Source: an uncultured bacterium (GTDB lineage Bacteria > Eisenbacteria > RBG-16-71-46 > CAIMUX01). Taken from it: 6,366 nt of DNA. Under the pieces are notes generated by a model. That model was not told the DNA's origin. It saw nothing but the letters and a program-made list of their open reading frames with translations, and ran no database searches. How positions within the stretch are numbered: position 1 is the first letter of the stretch; every line of letters starts with the position of its first letter. The DNA is taken from positions 1 through 6,366 of the forward strand of contig CAMPIC010000180.1 of NCBI GenBank assembly GCA_946886185.1, in the 5' to 3' direction. Made by a program: the position numbers and the translations under genes. This document shows, piece by piece, positions 1-6,142 of this stretch.

Positions 1-30
1 GGCGGGTACTACTACTCGCCCGGAGCCGGA

Positions 31-60
31 CCTCGAATCGATCGAGGCTTTTCGCTTTCT
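31..60 (+). terminator. Possible plus-strand intrinsic terminator at the left edge
   Basis: A perfect 6-bp stem, CCTCGA (31-36) with TCGAGG (42-47), encloses a 5-nt loop and is followed on the plus strand by CTTTTCGCTTTCT. That is the layout of a Rho-independent terminator, though the stem is short and the T tract is interrupted. It lies just past the stop of the minus-strand propeller gene at 66. It could therefore separate that gene from a convergent plus-strand gene to the left. On the minus strand the hairpin has no T-run after it. The convergent neighbour is not visible, so this is a weak call. Confidence 0.3.
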
Positions 61-65
61 GCCGG

Positions 66-1025
66 TTACTCGCTCGGAGTGTTGCCCCGCGGCGACGACG
101 GCTGCTGCATGCCGCCGCTCGGGAACGGGTATTTGAACCCTCCATACGGCCAGGGCGCTCCCCCGAGATTTACCTGGGGAGTGAGCCGGTCCCAATGAAG
201 CCCGCGATCGGCGAGGAGCGGATCCGCGGGACCTTGCTCCGGCTTCAGGATCGCGATCGGACCGGCGTCTCCTTCGACTTCCGTCGACTCGATCGCGATG
301 ATGCGCCCGTCCGGGGTCGGCTGCGCGTGGAAGAAGTTGCGATCGTGCGGACCGAACCGGTGGAACGTGCCGGTGCCGTCCGGATTGGTGAAAAACAGCG
401 GGAAGCGGTTCATCGTCCCGAAGTGATCCCAGCGCGTGTACACGATCTGCCCGTTGGGCAAGAGTGCGGGATCGAAGTCGTCGCTCTGGTTGAAGCTGAT
501 CCTCTCCATTCCGGAGCCGTCCGCGTTGCAGACATACATCGTCTCGGTCGGAGAATGGTTGTATTCGTCCATCTCGCCCGACCGGCTGCTCGTGAAGAGG
601 ATCCTTCCATCGGGAAGATAGATTGGATCGAAGTCGTCGCCGCCGCCGGAGGTGATCTGTCGCAGGTTCCGCCCGTCGGCGTCGATCTCGTAGATGTTGT
701 GATTCGGCGAATTCGCGAGGCGGAGCGAGAAGAGGATGCGCTTCCCGTCGAACGAGACGCACGGATCGAGGACCGTCGCTCCGGAAAAGTCGGTCAATGG
801 GGTGACCTCTCCGTCGGGGGAAATCGGAGAGAGCTTGTACAGGTTGCTTTCCCCGCGCGTGCGATTCAAGGTCTCCTCGAAGCGCGCCTTCACGAAAACC
901 AGCGCCTCCGTGGTTTCCTGGGAGATGATCAGGTCGTCCGGCGCGCTTTCACGACAACCGGGGAGAGGTCCCAGACATCCGGCCATCACGAGGACCGGCA
1001 CGATGATGCGATTCCAGCGGTGCAT
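66..1025 (-). CDS. PD40 (WD40-like) beta-propeller lipoprotein, HZS-alpha/TolB-like, probably short for its family
   Basis: This is a 319-aa exported protein. Residues 1-16 form a signal peptide ending in VLVMAGC, so Cys17 is the likely lipidated residue (Cys24 is an alternative). PD40-type propeller blades follow. The clearest repeats are DDFDPIYLPDGRILFTSSR near 130-148 and DDFDPALLPNGQIVYTRW near 182-199, preceded by a VSFDGKRILFS blade near 90-100. The YTRWD...NPDGTGT stretch (196-220) resembles the middle propeller domain of hydrazine-synthase-alpha-like proteins, which are common outside anammox bacteria with no known function. ATG at 1025 is preferred because GAGGAG sits 5 bases upstream, whereas a GTG at 1031 lies inside that site. 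In proteins of this type a KYPFP-like motif is usually followed by more propeller sequence. Here the protein ends 19 residues later in a low-complexity S/P/G-rich tail, suggesting truncation. It is the last gene of the three-gene envelope cluster, 129 bases after the barrel gene. The enzymatic role, if any, is unknown. The propeller lipoprotein call is firm and the HZS-alpha link is moderate. Confidence 0.8.
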   Translation of the reverse strand: MHRWNRIIVPVLVMAGCLGPLPGCRESAPDDLIISQETTEALVFVKARFEETLNRTRGESNLYKLSPISPDGEVTPLTDFSGATVLDPCVSFDGKRILFSLRLANSPNHNIYEIDADGRNLRQITSGGGDDFDPIYLPDGRILFTSSRSGEMDEYNHSPTETMYVCNADGSGMERISFNQSDDFDPALLPNGQIVYTRWDHFGTMNRFPLFFTNPDGTGTFHRFGPHDRNFFHAQPTPDGRIIAIESTEVEGDAGPIAILKPEQGPADPLLADRGLHWDRLTPQVNLGGAPWPYGGFKYPFPSGGMQQPSSPRGNTPSE

Positions 1026-1030
1026 GCCCA

Positions 1031-1036
1031 CTCCTC
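1031..1036 (-). promoter_or_regulatory. Ribosome binding site deciding the propeller start
   Basis: The minus strand reads GAGGAG, five bases before the ATG at 1025. This favours the ATG over the in-frame GTG at 1031, which would overlap the site itself. Confidence 0.6.
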
Positions 1037-1154
1037 TTTGCCCCTCGAGCTCCCCCTCATCGGAACATCGGCGAATTCGCGGCCCGGCCTCAGCTTCGTT
1101 TTCCGCCCTCGCGCGGGCCGATCTCCTTCCCTTCGTGGTATCTCCGGTGGCCGA

Positions 1155-1766
1155 TCATTCGGAAATGAGCCGGTAGAAAGACAGTCCGACGGAGACCTCG
1201 GCGTACTCGTAGGTCGCGGAGCCGCCCGCGGGGTCGTCTCCCGGAACGAAGAGGCGCTTGCCTTCGACTCGGATGGCGACGTCGTCGCGCACGAACGCCT
1301 CCAGTCCGCCGCCCACGGAGAGGACATTCTCCGTGACCGGATCGGCGTTGACGCTTTGCCCGGGGAAGACCAGGACCATGCCGTATCCCAGCGTCGCGTA
1401 TGGCTGGACGCGGAACGGGACCGGGTAGCGCAGGAGAGCGCTCAAGGTATGCACGAGGGCGTGGACCGAGCGGCCGGGGTTGTGGCCGACCGAGACCTCG
1501 TAGCCGAGCCACGCATCGGGATTGTAGGCGAGGCGCAGCGCGTACATGTCGCCGCCTCCCAGCCGGCCGAACGCGGGGCTCAGCGCGAGCCGGCGCCGGT
1601 AGGCGCGGGCCCCCGGATCGGGCGAAAAGGCGCCCTCGGAGACGCCGGGAACCAGTGGTATGGGTCCCAGCAGACCGGTCGGCGCTCTACTCGCCGGCAC
1701 ACTCTCCGCGACCGACGTGACCGCGACCGCTGTTGCCATGCACATGGAGGCGAGGATCGCGATCAT
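1155..1766 (-). CDS. Small outer-membrane beta-barrel protein
   Basis: This is a 203-aa protein. Residues 1-20 (MIAILASMCMATAVAVTSVA) form a cleavable signal peptide, with likely cleavage just after. From about residue 74 there are alternating hydrophobic/polar amphipathic strands, for example MYALRLAYNP, WLGYEVSVGH, VQPYATLGYGMVLVF, VLSVGGGLEAFV, VAIRVEGKRLFV and YAEVSVGLSFYRL. The signature 'QPYATLGYG ... GGGLEAFVRDDVAIRVEGK' is typical of the OMP_b-brl / OmpA-like small barrel superfamily. Members of about 200 aa usually form eight-stranded barrels. The last strand ends in FYRLISE rather than a terminal Phe. ATG at 1766 overlaps the stop of the upstream lipoprotein gene in an ATGA junction and has AGGAG (1774-1778) seven bases upstream. 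The pair is thus likely translationally coupled. An upstream extension of this frame only shadows the lipoprotein gene. The exact role (porin, adhesin or structural) cannot be told from sequence. Confidence 0.8.
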   Translation of the reverse strand: MIAILASMCMATAVAVTSVAESVPASRAPTGLLGPIPLVPGVSEGAFSPDPGARAYRRRLALSPAFGRLGGGDMYALRLAYNPDAWLGYEVSVGHNPGRSVHALVHTLSALLRYPVPFRVQPYATLGYGMVLVFPGQSVNADPVTENVLSVGGGLEAFVRDDVAIRVEGKRLFVPGDDPAGGSATYEYAEVSVGLSFYRLISE

Positions 1767-2284
1767 CGGAGCTCTCCTGCATCGATCCAGCGCCGAATCG
1801 CTACGAATCCGGCGTCGTCCCGCGTGGCGAACGGTTTGAAGCTGTGCGGCACTCCGCCTGCGTCCTCGGCCAGCGGCTTGGTCAGGAGCGGGCTCGCGGC
1901 GCGGTCCACCGGCAGCACCTGGAGCGACGCCTGCTCGAAATCGAACATCGGATCGACCGCCTCGATCGCCGAAAGCTCGAAGGTCCCCCGGATTCCCCCG
2001 CCATGGCAGTCGCCGGCGGCATTGCACCCGTTCCCGCGCAGGACCGGAATCACTTCCGCCGCGAACATCTCGTAATCGAGCTGCAGAATCGGACCACCCG
2101 CCGGTGGAGGAGGCGGATCGGTAGGGCCGGAACATCCCACGGCAAAGAGCGCGAGCGCGCCGGCCGAGCGAAGCAAGAAGAAGGCGAGCGCCCCGACGCC
2201 TGAAATGGAGCATTTCCATCCCGCGGAGGGGTTGTCGAGCACGCTCGCCCTTTTCGCATTGCCGATATCGGCGGCGCCTGCCAT
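1763..2284 (-). CDS. Lipoprotein with cytochrome-c-like CX5CH domain
   Basis: This is a 173-aa protein and the first gene of the envelope cluster. A hydrophobic segment at about 30-50 ends in LFAVGC, giving Cys51 as the predicted lipidation site. A proline-rich linker (TDPPPPPAGG) follows. The mature domain carries Cys87-x5-Cys93-His94 in 'GNGCNAAGDCHGG', a later His147 in 'GVPHSF', and a closing 'AIRRWIDAGEL'. This order (Cys...CysHis near the N-end, WI-D/x-G at the C-end) matches the cytochrome-like domains in many planctomycete and myxococcal secreted proteins, where CxxCH is usual. Five residues between the cysteines is unusual, so covalent haem is possible but unproven; a disulphide or metal site is an alternative. 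ATG at 2284 is supported by AGGAG nine bases upstream. It gives a long n-region of about 29 residues. An internal GTG at 2242, with AAGGG upstream, would give a more typical signal peptide. The stop overlaps the barrel start (ATGA). Confidence 0.72.
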   Translation of the reverse strand: MAGAADIGNAKRASVLDNPSAGWKCSISGVGALAFFLLRSAGALALFAVGCSGPTDPPPPPAGGPILQLDYEMFAAEVIPVLRGNGCNAAGDCHGGGIRGTFELSAIEAVDPMFDFEQASLQVLPVDRAASPLLTKPLAEDAGGVPHSFKPFATRDDAGFVAIRRWIDAGELR

Positions 2285-2293
2285 GTATTCGAG

Positions 2294-2298
2294 CTCCT
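2294..2298 (-). promoter_or_regulatory. Ribosome binding site for the CX5CH lipoprotein
   Basis: The minus strand reads AGGAG, nine bases before ATG 2284. This is the best argument for that start despite the long n-region it implies. The competing GTG at 2242 has a weaker AAGGG about five bases upstream. Confidence 0.5.
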
Positions 2299-2328
2299 GG
2301 CGCAGTGCACGCTGCCTTCCGCCTCGTG

Positions 2329-2340
2329 CCGTGCGCACGG
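2329..2340. repeat. 12-bp perfect palindrome upstream of the envelope operon
   Basis: CCGTGCGCACGG is identical to its own reverse complement. Its near edge is 44 bases upstream of the lipoprotein start at 2284, a position suited to an operator. In GC-rich DNA such palindromes also arise by chance, and no regulator is encoded in the window. Confidence 0.3.
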
Positions 2341-2410
2341 TCCCCCCGGACTCGCACCCAGCCGGTGCGCGAAGCTGCAACCTCGTTTGAGATCTATGCG
2401 CTGTCGCGTG

Positions 2411-2466
2411 CTCCGAGAGTCACCCACCTTCGGAGATTGCGGACCACCATGAGGAATGGTGGCAAT
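2411..2466 (-). other. Two adjacent stem-loops in the putative leader of the envelope operon
   Basis: Reading the minus strand, the first hairpin has a perfect 7-bp stem (ATGGTGG 2456-2462 with CCACCAT 2444-2450) and a 5-nt loop. It is extended by a 4-bp outer stem (2463-2466 with 2436-2439) across a one-sided 4-nt bulge. The second follows at once: TCGGAG (2430-2435) with CTCCGA (2411-2416), 13-nt loop. Neither has a T-run, so they do not look like intrinsic terminators. They sit about 130-180 bases upstream of the lipoprotein start and could be leader RNA structure or an operator. I do not recognise a known riboswitch. Confidence 0.35.
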
Positions 2467-2511
2467 CCATGCGCCATCCCGGCGTGCATGAACGAGCCGC
2501 GCGCGGTCGTC

Positions 2512-2537
2512 AAAAAACCCGCGTCTGATGCGGCTTT
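2512..2537 (-). terminator. Rho-independent terminator candidate after the aminopeptidase gene
   Basis: On the minus strand, CCGC (2533-2530) pairs with GCGG (2522-2519) around a 7-nt loop. One G-G mismatch then three A-T pairs extend the stem, and a run of six T (2517-2512) follows. It lies about 150 bases past the stop of the aminopeptidase gene (2690). It would end the right-hand operon before the envelope operon begins. The stem is short, so strength is uncertain. Confidence 0.5.
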
Positions 2538-2689
2538 CAATGATTCCGGCAGGGGGGCGGCACGGCCTGTAGGTCGGAGTAGGAAACGATTGCCGTGTGA
2601 AAGTTACAAGAACGGGCTATTAAGGTAACGGTCGCGGCCCGGGGCAGAGTGACGCGCACGCGGTGCGAGCAAACCGATCGAGGACACGC

Positions 2690-4480
2690 TCAGACGGGTG
2701 CGCACGCGTTCTTCAGCCATGCAAGCTCGGACTTGTCCATGAAGGGAGCGAGCTTCTTTGCCACGAGCTTGTGGTAGTCGTTGAGCCATTTCCGTTCGAC
2801 CGGCGTCAGAATCCTGAGATCGACCAGACGCGTGTCGATCGGGCACATCGTCAAGGTCTCGAACTCCAGATAGGGCTGGCCATTCTCCCCGACGACCCCG
2901 TTCTCGCAGGTCAGGACCAGATTCTCGATCCGGATCCCGTATTCCCCCGCTTTGTAGTAGCCCGGTTCGTTGCTGAAGATGTTCCCCGCCTCGATCGGGA
3001 TCCCGGTATCGCGGCTCTGGCCGATCGAGCGCGGGCCTTCGTGCACATTGAGGAACGAGCCGACTCCATGCCCCGTCCCGTGGTTGTAGTCGAGCCCCAC
3101 CTCCCAGAGCGAGGTGCGGGCGAGCGCGTCGAGGCGCCCTCCTCCGACCCCCTGAGGGAAGCGAGCCCGAGCCAGCGCGATGTGGCCCTTGAGGACGCGC
3201 GTGAACCGATCCTTCTGCTCCGCGGTGGGGCGCTTCCCGAGCAACACGGTCCGCGTGATGTCGGTCGTTCCATCGAGATATTGGGCGCCCGAGTCGAGGA
3301 GATAGATCCCCTCGGGACGGATCGGAACGTCGGACTTGGGCGTGACCGTGTAATGGATGATCGCTCCGTGCGGGCCGAAGCCGGAGATGGTCCGGAAGCT
3401 CAACCCCTGGAAATTTTCTCCTTCGCGACGGAGCTCCTCGAGCTTCTTCGCCGCGGAAATCTCCGTGAGCTGTTCCTTCTGCACTGCCCGATCGAGCCAG
3501 GCGAGAAAGCGGGCCACGGCGGCTCCGTCACGCACATGAGCCGCGCGCATTCCCTCCGCCTCGACCGCATTCTTCCGCGATTTCATGAGAGTGACTGGAC
3601 TGAGGTCGGTTACCAGGTCCGCACCCTCCAGCTTCTGCTCGATCCACGCGCTGGCCGACTGTTCCTCCACCCATACGCGCGCACCTCGGCCCGCCAGCTC
3701 TTCGAGCGCCGCGCTTAACTCTTCATAGGGCCGCAGCCGGACCTACGGCACTAGCGATTGGCGGACCTCGGCGGTCACTTTCGCCGAATCGATTAAGAGA
3801 GACGCCTCGCCGCCCGTGACGATCGCGTAGGCGATCACCACCGGGTTGTACATCACGTCCCGGCCGCGGATGTTGAAGAGCCATGCGACCGCGTCGAGCG
3901 CGCTCAGGACGTGCGCGTCGACTTTGTGTTCCTTCATCGCCTGCCGCAGCCGCTTCAGTTTGGCGCCCGTCGCTTCGCCGGCGAACTTGAGCGGGAGTGG
4001 CCGCGCTTCCGCTTTGGGAAGATCGGGACGGTCGCTCCACACCTCGTCCACCAGGTTCTGGTCGAGGAAGCGGAGCGACGCTTTCGACCGGGTCAGGGCA
4101 GCGCGGAGCTCGCGAGCGCGGCGCATCGAAACGGTGCGAGGATCGACCCCCAAAGATTCGCCGGCACCCAGATTCCGGGTGAGAAATTCGGTGAGCGAAG
4201 GCACTCCCGGCTGCCCGCTCCGGAACAGCTTGATTCCGGATCCGCGGAGCTCTTCCTCCGCCTGCAGGAAGTACCGGCCATCCGTCCAGAGACCCGCCAC
4301 AGCGTGCGTCACCAGGACATCGCCCGCCGAACCAGTGAACCCGCTGATCCACGGGCGCCTCTGCCAACATTCGGGGACGTACTCGCTCTGATGCGGATCG
4401 CTGCTCGGAACGAAATACGCCTCCACCTGGTTCTGCTTCATCAGGCGACGCACCGCGTCGACGCGTTCCTTCACCTTCAT
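2690..4480 (-). pseudogene. Xaa-Pro aminopeptidase P (M24B), full length but interrupted by an in-frame TAG
   Basis: The 597-codon frame (including the stop) encodes an aminopeptidase P, which removes an N-terminal residue preceding proline using two metal ions. The length matches the three-domain family of about 600 aa. Residues 1-130 are a creatinase-like N domain ('YFVPSSDPHQSEY', 'GFTGSAGD', 'WTDGRYFLQAEEE'). Domain II follows to about 300. The catalytic domain contains His376, Asp396 (LLDSGAQ), Asp407 (GTTDITRT), His471 (GTGHGVGSFLNVHEG), Glu505 (SNEPGYY) and Glu519 (GIRIEN). A family C-terminal tail ('ETLTMCPIDT...RKWLNDYH') closes it. The start at 4480 has a perfect AAGGAG five bases upstream; an in-frame ATG at 4531, overlapping the previous stop, is less likely. 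Codon 246 (3743-3745) is TAG. The 24 codons between it and the next GTG (3670) read sensibly as family sequence (VRLRPYEELSAALEEL...), so no frameshift is involved. The frame ends in TGA. It may be a recent pseudogene, a sequence error, or a gene read by suppression. Translated separately, the 245-aa N part lacks every metal ligand, and the C part would lack the N domain and part of domain II. Confidence 0.85.
3743..3745 (-). other. In-frame amber codon inside the aminopeptidase P gene
   Basis: The minus strand reads CCG TAG GTC CGG, between 'VRQSLVP' and 'VRLRPYEEL'. This is the variable linker before the conserved PYxxL-type segment of domain II. A single-base change from CAG (Gln), GAG, AAG, TGG or TCG among others would explain it. 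Both sides keep the same frame, codon style and conserved residues. Confidence 0.9.
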
Positions 4481-4485
4481 AGGGG

Positions 4486-4491
4486 CTCCTT
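4486..4491 (-). promoter_or_regulatory. Strong ribosome binding site of the aminopeptidase gene
   Basis: AAGGAG on the minus strand sits five bases before ATG 4480. This selects the start that gives MKVKERVDAVRRL over the ATG at 4531 overlapping the upstream stop codon. The 50-base gap to the previous gene shows no terminator, which fits co-transcription. Confidence 0.75.
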
Positions 4492-4530
4492 CTTCTCGTC
4501 CGGCGAGGGTTGGAACGCGAGAGTATAGCA

Positions 4531-6132
4531 TCAGCGCGCCGGCTCCACACGGTCGCCGTGCACGGAGACCTTTCCTTGGGTGGCGAGCCTCGCGCAGACC
4601 GATTCGACGCTCTGTGCGGCATATCCGTGCATCGACTCCGGCACGTCCCGATAGACCGTCTTCACGATCGAAGGGAGGTCATCCGCTCCGGCTCGGATGG
4701 CCTGGAGGATCGCGGTTTCGCGCGCGCGCCGATGCTCCAGCTGCACGCGCAAGACGTCGGCGCCTCCGGGGCTGGCCGGACCGTGGCCCGGATACACGAT
4801 CCGCACCGGCCAGCCGGCGATTCGTTCCAGCGATTGCATGTACTGGGACATATCGCCGTCACTGGTCCGCACGAGGATGCTGGAGAGAGTCGAGATCATA
4901 TCGCCCGCGACGAGGCTTCCGTAGCGGCGCTCGAAGAAGCAGAGGTGTCCGGCGGTGTGCCCGGGCGTGAAGAGAACTTCCAGCTCCCAATCGGGCGCTC
5001 CATCCGGGCTGGTGCCCAGCGGCAGGAGCTCGCCATCCTCCAGGAACCGGTCGACCGGAATCTCTCCCTCCAGCGCTTCGGCGGTATTGCGATGCGCCCA
5101 GACAGGCAGATCGAATCGTTTGCGGATTCTCTGCACCGCCCCGTGGTGGTCGGGATGGTGATGCGTGAGGAGAATCGCACGCATCTTGCGCTCCGCGAGA
5201 AGGCCGGGCGCGCAGGATCGCTCCAACACATTCTCCAGGCGATCCTGTTCCTCCGGATACGGAGTGGCGGGGTCCACCAGATACGCGGGATCGGACCCCA
5301 CGAGGTAGACGTTGGTGTGCGTCGCCGGCGGAATCGTCGGGGTCCGCACCGGGATCAGCTGCGCGGCGGGGTTGTAGAAGATGACATGGATCTTTCCGCC
5401 GCCCAGCTCTTCGCCCAACGCTTGCAGCTCGGGGATGGCGCGATCCCACCCATGCGCCACCACCGTGTGGAGGATGAAGAGGACAGGAGGCGCGATGAGC
5501 AGATCTCCGCGGCGCCACGCCTCCAGCCACTCCGACGGTTCGCGCCACATCCCGTCGTCGAGCTCTCCCGGCCAGATGCTCGGCTCCGGCAGGCCCGCCT
5601 CCTGCCAGTCGAGAAGATAGAACTGGGTATCGTAACGAACTGGATGGTAGGCGGGCGTAAGCAGTCGCACCACGGAACGCAATCGTTGCGGGGTGACCGC
5701 TCCCGTGCCGCGAGGGAGATCGAGGTAACCGATCTCTTCGCGCAAGAGAGAATGCCGTCCGCGGTCCCCCTCGGGGCCGGTCAAGGGAGTCGTGCTGAGA
5801 TCGAGGCCCAACTCCTCGAACAGCTCCCGCGCTGCCGCGATCGCGAACGCCAGCTCCGAAGCGTCCCTCGTTCCTCCGGAGTGCGTCGAGCCCGCCGCGG
5901 CGCCTCCGTGCTGCAAGAGATGGGCGGCCATCTGGTCGTCCTCGGGACCGACGCCTCCGCCGATGAACGCGTAGTAGCCGCCGAAGAAGTGCAGATCAGG
6001 CGAGCGCCGCGCCAGAAACACTCTGGAATCGCGAGAGCTGCGTCTCAGGATGACGCTGGCCGCCCGGCGGATCTGCGCGGCGTCGGCTTTCATCTGCATT
6101 GCCTTCCTCTCGAGCTCCGCCGCATGCGCCAT
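4531..6132 (-). CDS. Nudix hydrolase / metallo-beta-lactamase-fold hydrolase fusion
   Basis: This 533-aa, probably cytoplasmic protein has two catalytic domains. Residues about 22-245 are a Nudix domain of the NUDT19-like type: 'AASVILRR', 'FFGGYYAFIGGG', then the Nudix helix LAFAIAAARELFEELGL (94-110) with REx2EExGL intact (Arg102, Glu103, Glu106, Glu107, Gly109). The Gly and Glu that normally open the Nudix box are not in place. Residues about 246-470 are an MBL-fold domain like LACTB2/glyoxalase II: THHHPDHHG gives His324, His326, Asp328 and His329, with further ligands His392 (TPGHTAGH), Asp411 (AGDMIS) and His450 (YPGHGP). All positions of a dinuclear zinc site are filled. A C-terminal winged-helix tail (about 480-525, ending 'LATQGKVSVHGDRVEP') is typical of LACTB2-like proteins. 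The start at 6132 has GAGG six bases upstream and lies eight bases after the PBP stop; ATG 6099 is an alternative, and 6168 or 6198 would overlap the PBP gene. Substrates are unknown. By family, the Nudix half may split a nucleoside-diphosphate-linked compound such as a CoA derivative, and the MBL half an ester, thioester or nucleic acid. Confidence 0.88.
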   Translation of the reverse strand: MAHAAELERKAMQMKADAAQIRRAASVILRRSSRDSRVFLARRSPDLHFFGGYYAFIGGGVGPEDDQMAAHLLQHGGAAAGSTHSGGTRDASELAFAIAAARELFEELGLDLSTTPLTGPEGDRGRHSLLREEIGYLDLPRGTGAVTPQRLRSVVRLLTPAYHPVRYDTQFYLLDWQEAGLPEPSIWPGELDDGMWREPSEWLEAWRRGDLLIAPPVLFILHTVVAHGWDRAIPELQALGEELGGGKIHVIFYNPAAQLIPVRTPTIPPATHTNVYLVGSDPAYLVDPATPYPEEQDRLENVLERSCAPGLLAERKMRAILLTHHHPDHHGAVQRIRKRFDLPVWAHRNTAEALEGEIPVDRFLEDGELLPLGTSPDGAPDWELEVLFTPGHTAGHLCFFERRYGSLVAGDMISTLSSILVRTSDGDMSQYMQSLERIAGWPVRIVYPGHGPASPGGADVLRVQLEHRRARETAILQAIRAGADDLPSIVKTVYRDVPESMHGYAAQSVESVCARLATQGKVSVHGDRVEPAR

Positions 6133-6138
6133 CACTCG

Positions 6139-6142
6139 CCTC
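6139..6142 (-). promoter_or_regulatory. Ribosome binding site of the Nudix-MBL gene, overlapping the PBP stop
   Basis: GAGG on the minus strand lies six bases before ATG 6132 and shares bases with the upstream TGA stop (6143-6141). This suggests coupled translation and favours 6132 over the upstream in-frame ATGs at 6168 and 6198. Confidence 0.5.

Larger units (their letters stand above)
2285..2689. other. Intergenic region between the two operons
   Basis: These 405 bases hold no convincing gene. Short open frames here lack ribosome binding sites and family resemblance. The region contains a terminator-like hairpin (2512-2537), two adjacent stem-loops (2411-2466) and a 12-bp palindrome (2329-2340). 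It is the expected place for the promoter of the left operon, but I found no good -35/-10 pair on the minus strand. A G-run sits at 2551-2556. No tRNA-like cloverleaf was seen. Confidence 0.6.

Noticed and set aside
195..2075. Long 626-aa open frame on the plus strand
   Set aside because: It runs antisense through the propeller and barrel genes and into the lipoprotein gene, which all have family signatures and ribosome binding sites. Its product is Arg/Glu/Val-rich with no recognisable domain, as expected for a GC-rich shadow frame.
1155..2357. 400-aa version of the barrel protein with an upstream start
   Set aside because: The extra 197 residues are Arg/Gly-rich and lie out of frame over the lipoprotein gene. 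The signal peptide at 1766 with its ribosome binding site marks the real start.
2547..2660. Possible tRNA or small RNA in the G-rich and AT-richer stretch after the terminator
   Set aside because: I could find no cloverleaf, no T-loop motif and no paired -35/-10 with normal spacing; TTGCCG and TATTAA are 22 bases apart.
2604..2846. 80-aa minus-strand frame across the aminopeptidase 3' end
   Set aside because: It overlaps the conserved C-terminal tail of the aminopeptidase in another frame and has no recognisable features.
2663..3718. 351-aa open frame on the plus strand
   Set aside because: It is antisense to the catalytic half of the aminopeptidase, where conserved metal ligands fix the true frame.
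3671..3742. Frameshift as the cause of the split aminopeptidase
   Set aside because: The distance between the halves is exactly 24 codons and the intervening codons read as family sequence in the same frame, so only the TAG separates them.
4481..4531. Aminopeptidase start at ATG 4531 (TGATG overlap with the upstream stop)
   Set aside because: The added 17 residues are not family-like, and a perfect AAGGAG five bases before ATG 4480 supports the shorter form.
4859..5548. 229-aa minus-strand frame inside the Nudix-MBL gene
   Set aside because: It is out of frame with the metal-ligand motifs of the MBL domain and is Arg/Ser/Gly-rich without motifs.
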